Source of the DNA: Dichomitus squalens LYAD-421 SS1
Lineage: Eukaryota > Basidiomycota > Agaricomycetes > Polyporales > Polyporaceae
Assembly (NCBI RefSeq): GCF_000275845.1
Contig: NW_006766884.1
Coordinates: forward strand, 389,976-453,975
DNA length: 64,000 bases
Reading direction: 5' to 3'
Both the position numbers and the translations under genes were made by a program. Of the stretch, positions 22,743 through 32,978 are shown piece by piece. The notes under the pieces are model-generated. The model was not told where the DNA came from. It was given only the letters and a program-made list of their open reading frames with translations, and searched no databases. Every line of letters starts with the position of its first letter. Within the stretch, counting starts at the first letter, position 1.

Positions 22743-24772
22743 AAGGACTTGCTGAGGGTATGTGGCCTGTCGGGAACAATATGACGGAGGGGGCGCGAGG
22801 CCTGGAAAGGGAGGGGGTGATCAGGGTGGGATTCGAGCTCAGAGAAACGCGAGGCAAGCTCAGCGCGAGACACTGCGTCCGTCCATTCACGTGCGCTCTT
22901 CGTACTACCTTTTCCTTCTTCGGCAGTTGAATCTCAACCTTGCGCTTCCTCCACTCCATCGCCCCCTCTCCTCGCCCGCGCGCGTGTATCCCACCGTTCC
23001 AGCCAAAGCAGGTGCGCGAGTCCCAGCCATCATCGTCACCTGCTCATGCGTTTGCAGAGCAAGTCGCTCCGCGGATGAGCGGCTAGGCGGTGCACGCACC
23101 GTGACTAGCAGGTGGGAACCAGTCCACCCGTCCTTCATAGCGGCTCGCAAATCCTGTTTCTACATAGGGCATGTCTGTCCCGAAGCCGCCATGCGAAGTG
23201 CCCGTTTAGCTCAAAACGCTCTTCGCTGTCCGGCCAGTATCTCCAAGCAATCGATAGCTCGTCGAGCAAACGTTCATGCGTCCAAGCCTTTCCGATGTAC
23301 TCTCATGACCGCGGTCGAGGAAGGTCTTGGTTTCTATACGACTCACCACACTGTCGCCGTCGGGTGCTCGCTCCCTGGATTTCGAAACGCCGTTTCACCG
23401 GTTTCGTTGGTGACCTGCCCGGCCCGTTGCTAGTATTCTTTCGATAGGCCGAATCGCCTTCGATTATGCGCGCGGCCTGCGTGCGATGACGACGCATCAC
23501 GCCGGTCAGGGGAGTGGGTTTTAATGCTTTCCATAAACGATGCACTGCTCGATTCGGCTCGTGATATTGCACACGACTATGATCTGATGACTGCGACATG
23601 CTCCATCCGCCCTCCCTTCCATTGATAGCGTCCTTCGTGCCCGCACACAGGTCCGTAATCCGTGCCTCCATGTGTAAACTCGAAGTCATCTGACTCATAG
23701 CGGGATCTGTCCAGACGGTGGGATGAGATTCGCTCGTCCCAGCCCTGGCAGATCGCCTCGAGCTTCGCGGATGATTAGATGCCTCCTATTCTCTCCATCT
23801 GAAGTAAGCCCGCGGTGGGAAGAATCCTGGCAATACGGCGATAAGGCAAGAAGCAGGCTTCTTGTCTCAGGGAATCCGACGGACTACGCCCGCATGTCCG
23901 ACGCGCCTCGGCGAAGGAATCAGCGGTTCGATTCGCGCTTTCGCAGGCCGATGATACGGTGGTTGTCTCTGGATGCTTCCTAGGGGCGCCTCGCGATAGT
24001 TGCTCATCAGGGGAGACGTCTGTTTCCAGGAGGAGGCGACCGTGAGCGCTGGACTTGACGTGCTTCTCAAGAATTGCCTTGGGAGGGCTCACACACGTGG
24101 TTCGGGTACGAGTACCGTTCGTAAGTTCGCACTTCATCTCCCGCCGACGAAGCTCTCGTTATCGTTCCGCTCGGCCGCTCAGCGCAGCGCTCCTGCCCGT
24201 CTGCCTGCCCGCAATCGAGAGAGCGAGCTTGTCAAACTACCGAAGTTCTTGCAAAATTCCAGAACGCACAGGACGTCCGCCACCGCTCATCATCTTCCGC
24301 CCTGCTCATCCAGATCACCCATGCGTGTCCGCTCTAGCTAGCGGCACCTCGGACCTTGTCCCAGGCTTTGGGTAGCCCAAGGGCCGGATGCTTTACACGG
24401 CGAGCTTTCTATCTCTAGCTGAAACAGGTATCCCGGGCTGGATGCAGCGGTAGCACCTTCTTGTTCCGCACAGAGGTTATCTAAGGGAGGCCGGCATCGT
24501 GGACTTTGCTTTGTGGCGGATCGCCTCTGTATCGTGGCTCCGGGCTCCCGCTACTCCTCCGGGCGCGTAATCGAAGCAATCACAAACTTATCAATTCGAC
24601 GTAATAGGTGTTCTAAGGCAACAGCATAGCAGGAGAATAATATAGAGCAGGGAGTAACAGCGGTACAGTAGCGTAGGGAGAACAAGATGAGGCTACGATG
24701 AGGAGCGGGTGAACGTGCGCATAGTAGTACAGTATATGTATTAGGCAGAGAGTTGCAAACGAAATCTAGACT
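22743..24772. other. Two-kilobase interval without a supported gene
   Basis: Overlapping open frames of 90-220 codons exist on both strands, but they lack ATG starts in several cases, share no family motif and overlap one another in all frames. I see no tRNA-like cloverleaf: a sequence like a B box at about 23932 has no A box at the right distance. Part is likely promoter of Pop4 and terminator of the Cys-rich gene. Confidence 0.35.
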
Positions 24773-25317
24773 CTAAGAACGACCAAGCTGAACGCAGACG
24801 GGGCAAAACGCATCGATGACGGGGTCTATCATGTGGCGGGTAACTGATCAGCCTATGCCATGAGCAACCAAGAGAGAACATACTATACTGTTCGGGGAAC
24901 TGGCGGCTGATGGGGAGGCGATGAAGTGGAGGCGTAAGTGAACCTTCCATGGCATCGGGAAGATAACGGGCTTACTACTGCCAGCAAGTCTCCGTGCAGC
25001 GGGGCGGGACGCAGTTCCTGGGATGCGACGTGCTGAACTTGCAGTAACGATCGTCGCATTGAATCTAAGCGCCAGGTTGGGACTGAATTGAGATCTACGA
25101 GAAACTAGGTAGCGAAAACGCGAACCATCTCATCGGGCTGCAGATACGTCGTTAGGACAGTGTGGCACGGAGGAAGGCAGAAAGGGGATCGGACGCACCT
25201 GGTCGACGTAGTGCCCGCAGCGCTTGTAGTTATTGCGAACGCTGTGGCCGACGACAGATGTCAGGGGGTTCGAGCCACAGAATCGCAGAAAGCCACGGAC
25301 CGACGCCAGTGACACAT
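24773..25317 (-). CDS. Small Cys-rich protein (78 aa), MCH family, six tiny exons
   Basis: Splicing on the minus strand gives six exons of 17, 43, 12, 89, 23 and 53 nt, total 237 nt, coding 78 aa in frame. It starts MCHWRRVRNNYKRCGHYVDQ, continues PDEMIQCDDRYCKFSTSHPR, NCVPPRCTETCWQYRQFPEQ and ends YNPVIDAFCPVCVQLGRS. The cysteine ladder (CGH, C-x4-YC, C-x4-C-x3-C, C-x2-C) suggests one or two zinc sites. I recall many basidiomycete proteins with the core YKRCGH, PDEM, CKFS and CWQY-x-QFPEQY, all without known function. No single exon exceeds 30 codons, so simple open-frame searches miss it completely. A TATAAA lies 94 nt upstream of the ATG. Confidence 0.8.
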
Positions 25318-26456
25318 GACTGCAGGAGAGGGCAGGAGGGGACTATGTACAGAGGAGGGGAGGGAGGGATACCGGTTGTTGGACTGAGGAGAGGAGACGA
25401 CAGGCCGCCATTTATACGGGGCAGCGACAGTCATACAAAAGATCCGGGATGGTTTGCAGGAGGGCAGAGGAAGAAAGACCCAAACACGATTCGCCAGAGC
25501 ACGATAACATCAGCGTATCGGACGGCTTCTCTGGAAGATTGCGCCATGTTTCTCCTGCTGGGACATATCAAGATGAGGTCGGAGTCGAGTTGAGAAACAT
25601 GAGGACGAGGCCGGAGCAGCGCCAGGTTGCTGAGCACGCACGACAAAGGAGCCCGATCGGTATCTGTTGCAGCCAGCGTACTGGGACAGGTTGGCGACGG
25701 GAAGGGGTTGCGCCAGAGGTTTTGCCCGTAGCACGCTAAAGCTAAAACGTTAAACGCGTCCGCTCCTGGCTTTTTGGGCAGATGCGGAACGCGAAAGGTG
25801 ATGCGCACACCGCCGCGCCGATGGGATAGATAGTCACGGGCCGGCGTTAGTCGAGGATTGCTCTCGATAGTCAGCCTGGCACTGGGAAAGGAACAGCGTG
25901 CGAGACCGCGACCATACCCATTCCGGCGCAAGAGCGAGCAATTAGCAGATCTCGTCCTCGAAGAACCCGAGCCGCCCATCAACTGGCCACAAGACGTCCA
26001 GATGTTGCACAGACGATCGTTGTGGACAAGCTGCATGGGAACATCAAGGCGATTCGCCGTGGCTTCCAAATGGATGGGTACATGAGTGCCTGCCAGCGGT
26101 GAGAGAGCAGGTTAGACCATCAAGATAGTATCGATACGGGCGCGAGCTACGGGCGTGTCCCCTGAGATAGAGCCTCATTACTGAACGCTAGAGACCTAGG
26201 CCTGTGGGAAATAAGACAAGGACCGACCGAGAATTTCTTGGCGACGAGCAGCGGACATTATCGCCAGAGCAGACGTGATACCCGAGGGAGAGCCGGAGGC
26301 CGAGCAGAGGATGCTGGCCGTCCGTCGGGGTAGGACGGGAGTGAACGCACACGTGGCCGGAGAAATACTGCACTCGCGCTATCCCATGATTGAGTTTTCG
26401 AAGCTTATCGCAAACTCTATCGTCTCGACAGATCTCGTCCCAACGTCGGATATACA
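25318..26456. other. Intergenic: promoter of the Cys-rich gene, terminator of eIF2B alpha
   Basis: A minus-strand open frame of about 210 codons spans 25431-26069, but it begins without an ATG, has no family resemblance and runs into the promoter of the Cys-rich gene. It may be part of a long 5' leader. No repeat recognised. Confidence 0.4.
25411..25416 (-). promoter_or_regulatory. TATA box of the small Cys-rich gene
   Basis: TATAAA on the minus strand within a GC-rich stretch, 94 nt before the ATG at 25317, followed by a pyrimidine-rich leader. Position and sequence fit a TATA-driven, possibly inducible, promoter. Inference from position only. Confidence 0.5.
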
Positions 26457-27913
26457 TCAGCCGGCGAACATCCCAACAAGATACTGGCTGACGCCCTCTG
26501 GCGTAAGAATCCCTACGTCCGAAAAGACGAGCGATATAAGGTCCGGTCTGTGAGGAAGAAGCACACGTTGTCAAGACCCATCCGAAGGCGAGGACAGAAC
26601 TTGCGCGCCCACCGTGTATAGTCAACGCCGGGGTTCTTTGCTATCTGTTCCTGATTCATCGCCCGTTCGGTGCTCGACGATGACGTCCCCAACCTGGCTG
26701 GCTGTTTCGTGATGATGTCCGGCGTGCTCGTTGATGGTGCGTCGTCCGTACCAGCTGACCGTCCGATTGGAGTAGGAAACGATAGGATGTTAGGGTTGTG
26801 GGTTGGGAGATCGTACTGCGATAGCGGGAACAAGCGGTGAAACTTGTAACTGAGACACACGACGGAATGATCAGAAACTCGTTTCATCATGAGGCTGCTC
26901 AGCGAAGTACCTTTCTGCTAGTGCGTAAAATGGTTTGTTGGCCGCCTTGGCGATGATGGCCATCTGGTTGCTGCCCACATAGTTGATCAACCCACCGCTC
27001 TCTACGACTGCTTCCGAGCCGACGAGGACGAAGTCCACCCTGTCCATCACATAGGCCACCGCGGAGTCAAGGACTACGGTGCAAGGAATACCGGCCGCAG
27101 TAAGCGTTTCGTATGTTTTCAGTCTAGCGACAATCGCGGCAGAGAGTCAGCATGACATAAGTGAAACAAAAAACAGCCGTCCACATTACCCAAGTCCTCG
27201 GGGCCGAGATTCCGTCACATATACAGATATCCGCTTTGTCTTGTGAGCATGGAGCAACGCCTTAAGGACGACGCGCGAGTGAGAGTGCGTGAGAATCTAC
27301 TCATATCGGTAGATCAGCATCGGTGTGATGTGCATTGCTCAGGACACTCACTACGGAGTCGTCTTTGATGAAGCCGAGGGCGAGCTCGGCGATTTTATCA
27401 CGGAATGTGAGCGCCTCTGCAGCATATTTTCGGCCTTGCTGCTCAAGCTCCTTCTTCAGCTCGGCGAAGTTCTCAAGACAGCACGATCAGCGTCTATGCC
27501 GAAGGGTCCATTTTTATGATGGCACTACTCACATCGGACTCGTGTGGGAAGAGGGTCACGAAAGCGATGAAGAGCTCACAGCCCGCATTCAGGCTTATGG
27601 GATTTGGTGACCTCCTCTTGAGCTCCTCTGCGCCGTCGTTCAAAGCCTGCACGAGCTCGAACATGGTACCAGCTTCAAACTGTCCATATTCATACCAGTC
27701 GTCCCCTGGCACATCTGGGATAGGTACGCACCATTCGATCTTACGATAGCCTCGGCTAGCGCAGATATGGCTGCTAGTGGCGGTGATATCTGGTGCGCAA
27801 TGAGCGATGTCACCATCGCACCTCGTGAATTGAATGCGCACTTCTTCATCTTGCAGGAATTGCTGGAAAGTAGCGTAGATATCGAAGTCTCCACTCTGCG
27901 TTTGCGCTGACAT
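26457..27913 (-). CDS. GCN3: Translation initiation factor eIF2B alpha subunit (Gcn3)
   Basis: Regulatory subunit of eIF2B, the nucleotide-exchange factor for eIF2; it senses phosphorylated eIF2 in the cytosol. Starts [20 protein letters not shown]. After introns it continues [54 protein letters not shown]. The Rossmann-like C-terminal half is clear: [95 protein letters not shown]. It ends [20 protein letters not shown] and [16 protein letters not shown]. An insert between [14 protein letters not shown] and the VDYT motif is Ser/Thr-rich and longer than in yeast. About eight introns. Confidence 0.93.
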
Positions 27914-30147
27914 CTTTCAGTCGAAGGTAAATCGTGGGTGTATCTTGTGTGAGTTGCAACGAACGGAATGCCGGTTGAGAGACGCGTCGGAGACGGAGGT
28001 TAGGAGCAAGTATCGCGGGAGGAGCAGAGTGTGACGCCCAAAATCGGCTGTGACTCGGGTCTCACGTGCGCAGCGCGACTGGACACGGTCAGGTGATGCA
28101 ACCTTGGTAGGTCTTTCGATCGCGAATTCAGATATCGATCATTGCGCCTGCTTGGTCTCATCCTCCTCGGTGGTGTGACACTCGTCCTCATATGCTCCCA
28201 AGTACTCGTACTATGGGCACGTCTCGAGCTCTAGTCGAGAGTTTTTTCTCCCTCAACCCACACACGACAGCATTGACACACCCAGCCTAGCCTACCTCGA
28301 GCCTGCAGTCCTCCGTGCAAGATCTGGTTTGCCCGTCTACGACGATTGCGGCAGCCCGTGCCAAGAGATAAATCTAGCGATCCATTTTCAAGGGTGAGGG
28401 ACACCTGGCTATCTCCCCGAATGACAACCCATGAGAACATGCTCCCATTATTATGGCAATTCCGATATATCCGGCCGTGGTTTCCGAGTAGTTGCTGCGG
28501 CGTTGGTCTGTGACGCCGCGGCCCACTGAAGCATCATACAGAGCGCGGATACACTGTGTTGGGACCGTGCGACGCCACGCATCTGGCCAAATCCTGGACT
28601 TTGCTACGGTTTCTATCTCGGCCCTTCGCCTGCAGCAACGAGGATACCCGAAGATGGGCTTTGGATATTGGTTGCGTCGGGACCATGACGTGCCGACTGT
28701 CTGGACCCTACATTGACGGCGTCTGCAATTTTCGTACGTCGCGAGTTCGCTCCTCTGAAACACACCGAGACAGTCAGCATGGTAACATTGGGTCATCGAC
28801 TAACCTGAAGTCGTGTTTGTCGGAGCGCCCTCGAGCTATGTCTGAACGGAAGCTTGTTCCTCGATGGTGGCGGCTGTCAAGCAGACTCAGTTTACCCCCA
28901 CAGGGAACCCCAACGTATCGCGTATGCGATCCAACCTTCGGAGAGCACGGAGCGACTAAGAGAAAGCATCATCGTATGCATGAATGACATCCCAAGCCGA
29001 CGAGGAACAAGCACCTGGATTCTAGATTCCAAGTAAGCGAGAAGATCGAGCGGCGGCGATGACGTTGTTGTGGTTTACCCAGGGCGGGCGGTCCCTTGTT
29101 AGCCAGGCGCCAGAAGGCCCGGGCGACCGCGGAGACGGCAATCGGTCGTCAAGGGTTGTTATTCTCGCCGCGGCGCCGCCAGCGGGGGCCGTCTTGGCCG
29201 ACTCGTTGTGGTCGCTTTCGTGCCAGGTGCTGGGCTTTACTTAGCTCGGATATACTGCGCCTAGTGTGGGCGGAGAACACGCAGCCTCCGCCCTCGAACG
29301 GCGTGGTGTCCACCACGCATTTGGCCCTTATATCATATATCACGCCCTACGTTAGCGAGCAGCATTCATTTGCTGGCCACCCTGGCCGTGCGGGGGAGTA
29401 CTTGTCGAGTGTCGGCCCAGGAGGGTAGCCGCTGGCGGCGGGATATCAGTTTGAGTCGGCGACCTGAGCGCGCGGGCGGCGGGTATCCGACCGTATCCAT
29501 CCTCATTTCTGGGGACGTGCGTTTTGCCTGAATCCACACCGGATAGGGCAGGGGAGTTGTGCTGCATAAGGCAGGGTGCGGGAGAAAAGTGTACAGGGCC
29601 GGCGGGAGCGGACGATTTAGCCTGGGATCGAGGGTGGGAAGGGGAGATTTGGGCCGATTGTCGATGCCGATATGTCCAAAAAGCGCAGGCTTTGCTCATC
29701 GAAACACGTTTCGTGTCTTTGCCGCGTCGAAATGTCGCCCAAACCCTATGGGGGCCGCTCCCCGTGGCGATCGCGTCCAATTTCAGCAGTCTCGGCGCAA
29801 CGCCCGCCCTTCAAAAGGCCCGACGCGAGACTATGTTTTCCTCCTCCACCACTCCCCTCTGACAGGCCCTTGCTCTTCTCGCCTCCTATCCCGCTGTGCT
29901 CAACAACGTGTTTGCCGTCCGGGCGCACGCTTCCTTGATCCACACTATAAACTGCTGGAGGCAGGCAGGCTTCTTCGTTCGCCATTTCCGGGTGAGTAAC
30001 TTTCGCATATATGTCGTCCGACGAACCAACCATCGGTGCTCCGCAATGTATACAGTTCGCCACCGTATTTCGCCCTCGTTCGGTATCCCTCGCGACACCC
30101 CCCTCCCTCGCCGTCCCGCCCGCTTCGTCCCAAAACGTCTGCCCATT
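27914..30147. other. Long interval without a supported gene
   Basis: A minus-strand frame at 28374-28796 has a protein-like stretch (PTQCIRALYDASVGRGV) but no neighbours that support it, and I could not assign it. A stretch at 29980-30054 carries a good donor (GGGTGAGT) and acceptor (TACAG), likely a 5' UTR intron of the next gene. No repeats seen. Confidence 0.35.
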
Positions 30148-30765
30148 ATGTCAGGCGTTCCGCCACAGTTGGTCTTCAGTAACGAGGTCGCATCAATGGA
30201 TGAGTGGTCAAGGCGAACCGGCATCCCCCTAACCACCGCCGACGCTCTAGGCACGAACTATGCTCGTGCACGTCGGTGGTTGCTTTCCATCCGGTCAAAG
30301 TTGGTGCAGGAGCACGGCTGGCAGGACGTAACACCCTTGGACTCCCGACTCCTCTTTGACGTCGAATATCCCACCCCATACCGGTCCTCGAGAGGCCTCC
30401 CGCGCAGTCCCAATATGCGCCTACAGATTCCGGTGAACGCTTCGTCGTTCTTTTCGCGCGAACGACGCGTCCAGTGGGAGATGGTCTTCCACTCCGCGCT
30501 CTTTCCGGGGCTGCGGCATACCGTTCCGGCGATCGCGGACCTGCTGCACCTCCTCCAATGCCTGCTCACGGGTATGGTCGTCCTCGTAAAAGAAGAGCAA
30601 GTCCCCGGCGAAGGTGTGTACCGGACCATCCGCGGATTGCCGCCGGTCGAGTGGGTGACGAGCCACGAAGCCGCACTCGTCGACATCTTCGGGTCTTCCC
30701 ATTACCGGCAGCTCTTTCGCGCCGCCAGCGACAACCGTGTCGCGTTCAAGCTCGAGCGGGCGTGA
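30148..30765 (+). CDS. Uncharacterised protein (about 205 aa)
   Basis: A single open exon from MSGVPPQLVFSNEVASMDEW to NRVAFKLERA. The sequence looks folded rather than disordered: ARARRWLLSIRSKLVQEHGW, RRVQWEMVFHSALFPGLRHT, VPAIADLLHLLQCLLTGMVV, then PPVEWVTSHEAALVDIFGSS. I do not recognise the family. The frame stays open upstream to about 29896, with another ATG at 30045, so the start is uncertain. An intron from about 29992 to 30054 would place most of that upstream frame outside the coding part. No membrane segment or signal peptide. Confidence 0.5.
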   Translation: MSGVPPQLVFSNEVASMDEWSRRTGIPLTTADALGTNYARARRWLLSIRSKLVQEHGWQDVTPLDSRLLFDVEYPTPYRSSRGLPRSPNMRLQIPVNASSFFSRERRVQWEMVFHSALFPGLRHTVPAIADLLHLLQCLLTGMVVLVKEEQVPGEGVYRTIRGLPPVEWVTSHEAALVDIFGSSHYRQLFRAASDNRVAFKLERA

Positions 30766-32197
30766 CGTGCTCCCACGCCCAGGCCCTCGTCCGCTCGCTT
30801 GCCTATCGCCCAAAAGGCCCGCGAAACACGACTGGTTTCGTCCACGGACCCTGCAGATGCTCCCCGCGTCCTGTCGGACTCTATCTTATTCGATCCTATT
30901 GACTGGCATGATACTCGTGTTTAATCTCGTCTGGCACAATCTTAATGCCCTTCTCATCTTCGCTAATCGTTGTCACATACTGTTATACCGTTCCAGAACC
31001 TCCTATGCCATCTATCCTCGCTGTCACTTAGAATACGGCCTTGCTAGTCGCAGAGTAGGCTACGGTCCACGCTACGCATTTGTCCTCCCTTGCTGTTTTG
31101 TTCCTGCCATAATGTCTTCCCATGTCGCACTGCCTCTCTTCGTCCTGCACATACAGTATGTATTCCCAGCATTCCACACGTCATGCATCATAGCTAGGCT
31201 TCTATAGTATAGTCAGTAATCGGCCCAAGTTGTCATTTGTACTCAGTATTACCTGTCCATACCTTCCGAGACGTCGAGCGTTTGCGCCCATAGTGGCACG
31301 TTTTCCCTTCCTCCAAACAATGTAATGATGATCTTCGCAGAGTTCTCAGAACTCCGAGATGGATTGTTGGACGTTCATGATATCCAGAAAAATGCTATTT
31401 CGTACTCTATACACACCGTATCGCCGGGAAGTGCTACCAGACGCAGCCGCCCCAAAGTTACGTCGTGGACGAATATGGCTATATAGTTGCGAGAATGGTG
31501 AAGATCTTGGAAGAGATGGTCCCATAGGATAAGCGGGACACTAACTTACCACAGCTACAACCTGCAGCTTGCATCGAGGTCAAGACTTGACATGGCCGCA
31601 GGGTAACTATGCCTGAAATAGCCACCTCCGCGTTCGTGCTGGGGATTGACAGGGCATAGGGCGGATAAGGACGCGTGCAACACATGAGGTGTTGTGACCA
31701 GCCGGTGGGACGAGCTCGCTGCAGCGTACGAATGACTCAGTCGGATGCCGGAAGCTGCTCACGGACGGCATGCCCTTTGGGAAGGCGGGTCGAAGAAGCC
31801 TGGTTCCGAAACAGCTACATTCTGGATCTGCATCGCACGTGGAGAGAGCCCCATCGACCGAGGGCCCACGCAGTCCTGCTCGACCTGTGCAGGGGCGATT
31901 GAAGGGGCAGCAGGGTTCCGGTAGATCGGAGACTGTGCAGGAACACCTATTGGGGGCCCATACGTGGTCAGCCACAGGCGCAAACAAGAGCTCGGGAATG
32001 GCTAGGTTACTGACCTGGCTAGACCCTCGACCGGGAGGTGTACACATCGGGAACGGCTACGCGATCTGCGAGAGAAGCTCGAGAGGCAGGCGGTAGAAGG
32101 TCATCGCAACCTCCGTAATCTAATCAGAAGGACGAGGGGCACACGACTAATCGATGGTCACCAGTGCGCCTGGATGGCCGGGTCAGAGAGTAATACT

Positions 32198-32276
32198 TAG
32201 GGGTGCTCAATCCTTGAGGCCACTGGTCACTGGTCGCGTTGAGAGGCAATTGATGGGGACTGATGGACTAGCCGAG
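32198..32276 (+). repeat. Left terminal inverted repeat of the 32-kb element
   Basis: 79 bp including the outer TA. About 91 percent identical, by my base-by-base count, to the reverse complement of 32492-32570. Confidence 0.85.
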
Positions 32277-32491
32277 TGCCCCGCATTTGGCAAGCGAGCG
32301 ACGTCGGGCTTCACGTTCCTTCCCATTTTATGGGCCTACCGCTCTCACCAAGACAGCGAAAAACCTGAATTTCGAGTATATCAAAGATGAGAGCCGTCTG
32401 CGTCGATTGACACCAATGTCGAGGGACTTTGTGTGGGAGGACCAGTGTCAGCATCGCTGCAGAGCTTTCGAAGACGAGTTGAACGGCTAGT

Positions 32492-32570
32492 CTCGGCTAG
32501 CCCATCGACCCGCATCAATTGTCTCTCAACGCGACCAGCGACCAGTGGCCTCAAGGATTGAGCACCCCTA
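32492..32570 (-). repeat. Right terminal inverted repeat of the 32-kb element
   Basis: Inverted partner of 32198-32276. Differences are A/G or C/T changes except one G/C, which suggests ageing by transitions after insertion. Confidence 0.85.
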
Positions 32571-32978
32571 TTGGTATGCTGCAATTACCTGGCTTCCGTC
32601 CCGTCGAAAGAGTAGATGATTGACGGAAGCCGTCGGGATACGAGAAAGAAGACGCAATGCTCGCAACACGATCCGTACGTAGCATGCAGAGGTATCATAT
32701 ATAGCGATGCAAATGCATCGAAGTCGAGCGCAACTACTAGTGCGGTGCGGGTGCCGTCGAGCCAGACTGCCGATCTACAGGCGTCTACATCTGAGCGGAG
32801 TGCCAACTATGACCCCTTCGGACCAAGTCGGAGCTCGTAGCACTGTGCTGGGGGTTGGAGCGGAGCCGAGACCAGGTCACAGGGTTGGACGCAAGAGCGC
32901 CCATTATGTCGCGCCGCGCGCTGAGACCCGCGTCGTGACTCTCAACACTCGTGCTGCTTTGTGATACTCACACTCGCC

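Larger units (their letters stand above)
32198..32570. mobile_element. MITE-like element with 77-79 bp terminal inverted repeats and TA ends
   Basis: The sequence starting TAGGGGTGCTCAATCCTTGA at 32198 recurs inverted, ending at 32570. The two 79-bp arms (32198-32276 and 32492-32570) differ at about seven sites, six of them transitions, and enclose 215 bp of unique DNA without a reading frame. If the outer TA on each side is the duplicated target, the element itself is GGGGTGCTC...GAGCACCCC, 369 bp. TA duplication is the rule for Tc1/mariner transposons. Non-autonomous; a transposase source is not in the window. An alternative is a chance-formed local inverted duplication. Confidence 0.8.
30766..32978. 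other. Intergenic region carrying a MITE
   Basis: After the uncharacterised gene comes an AT-richer stretch (30880-31560) typical of 3' UTR and spacer. From 32198 a TA-flanked inverted-repeat element occurs (see own entry). No protein-coding resemblance elsewhere. The last 200 bp should be the promoter of the TOG gene. Confidence 0.45.

Noticed and set aside
22762..23433. Plus-strand open frame of about 220 codons
   Set aside because: No ATG at its beginning, overlaps the Pop4 start on the other strand, and its composition changes along its length. No motif.
23925..23960. B-box-like sequence GGTTCGATTCG suggesting a tRNA
   Set aside because: No A box or acceptor stem at the right spacing on either strand.
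25255..25285. GGGTTCGAGCC suggesting a tRNA T-arm
   Set aside because: It lies in the first intron of the Cys-rich gene and no cloverleaf can be folded around it.
25431..26069. Minus-strand open frame of about 210 codons
   Set aside because: No ATG, no homology, and it covers the TATA box region upstream of the Cys-rich gene. Read as leader/promoter DNA.
28374..28796. Protein-like stretch PTQCIRALYDASVGRGV, thought of as a sedolisin-type protease relic
   Set aside because: Only a few residues fit and none of the catalytic motifs is present nearby.
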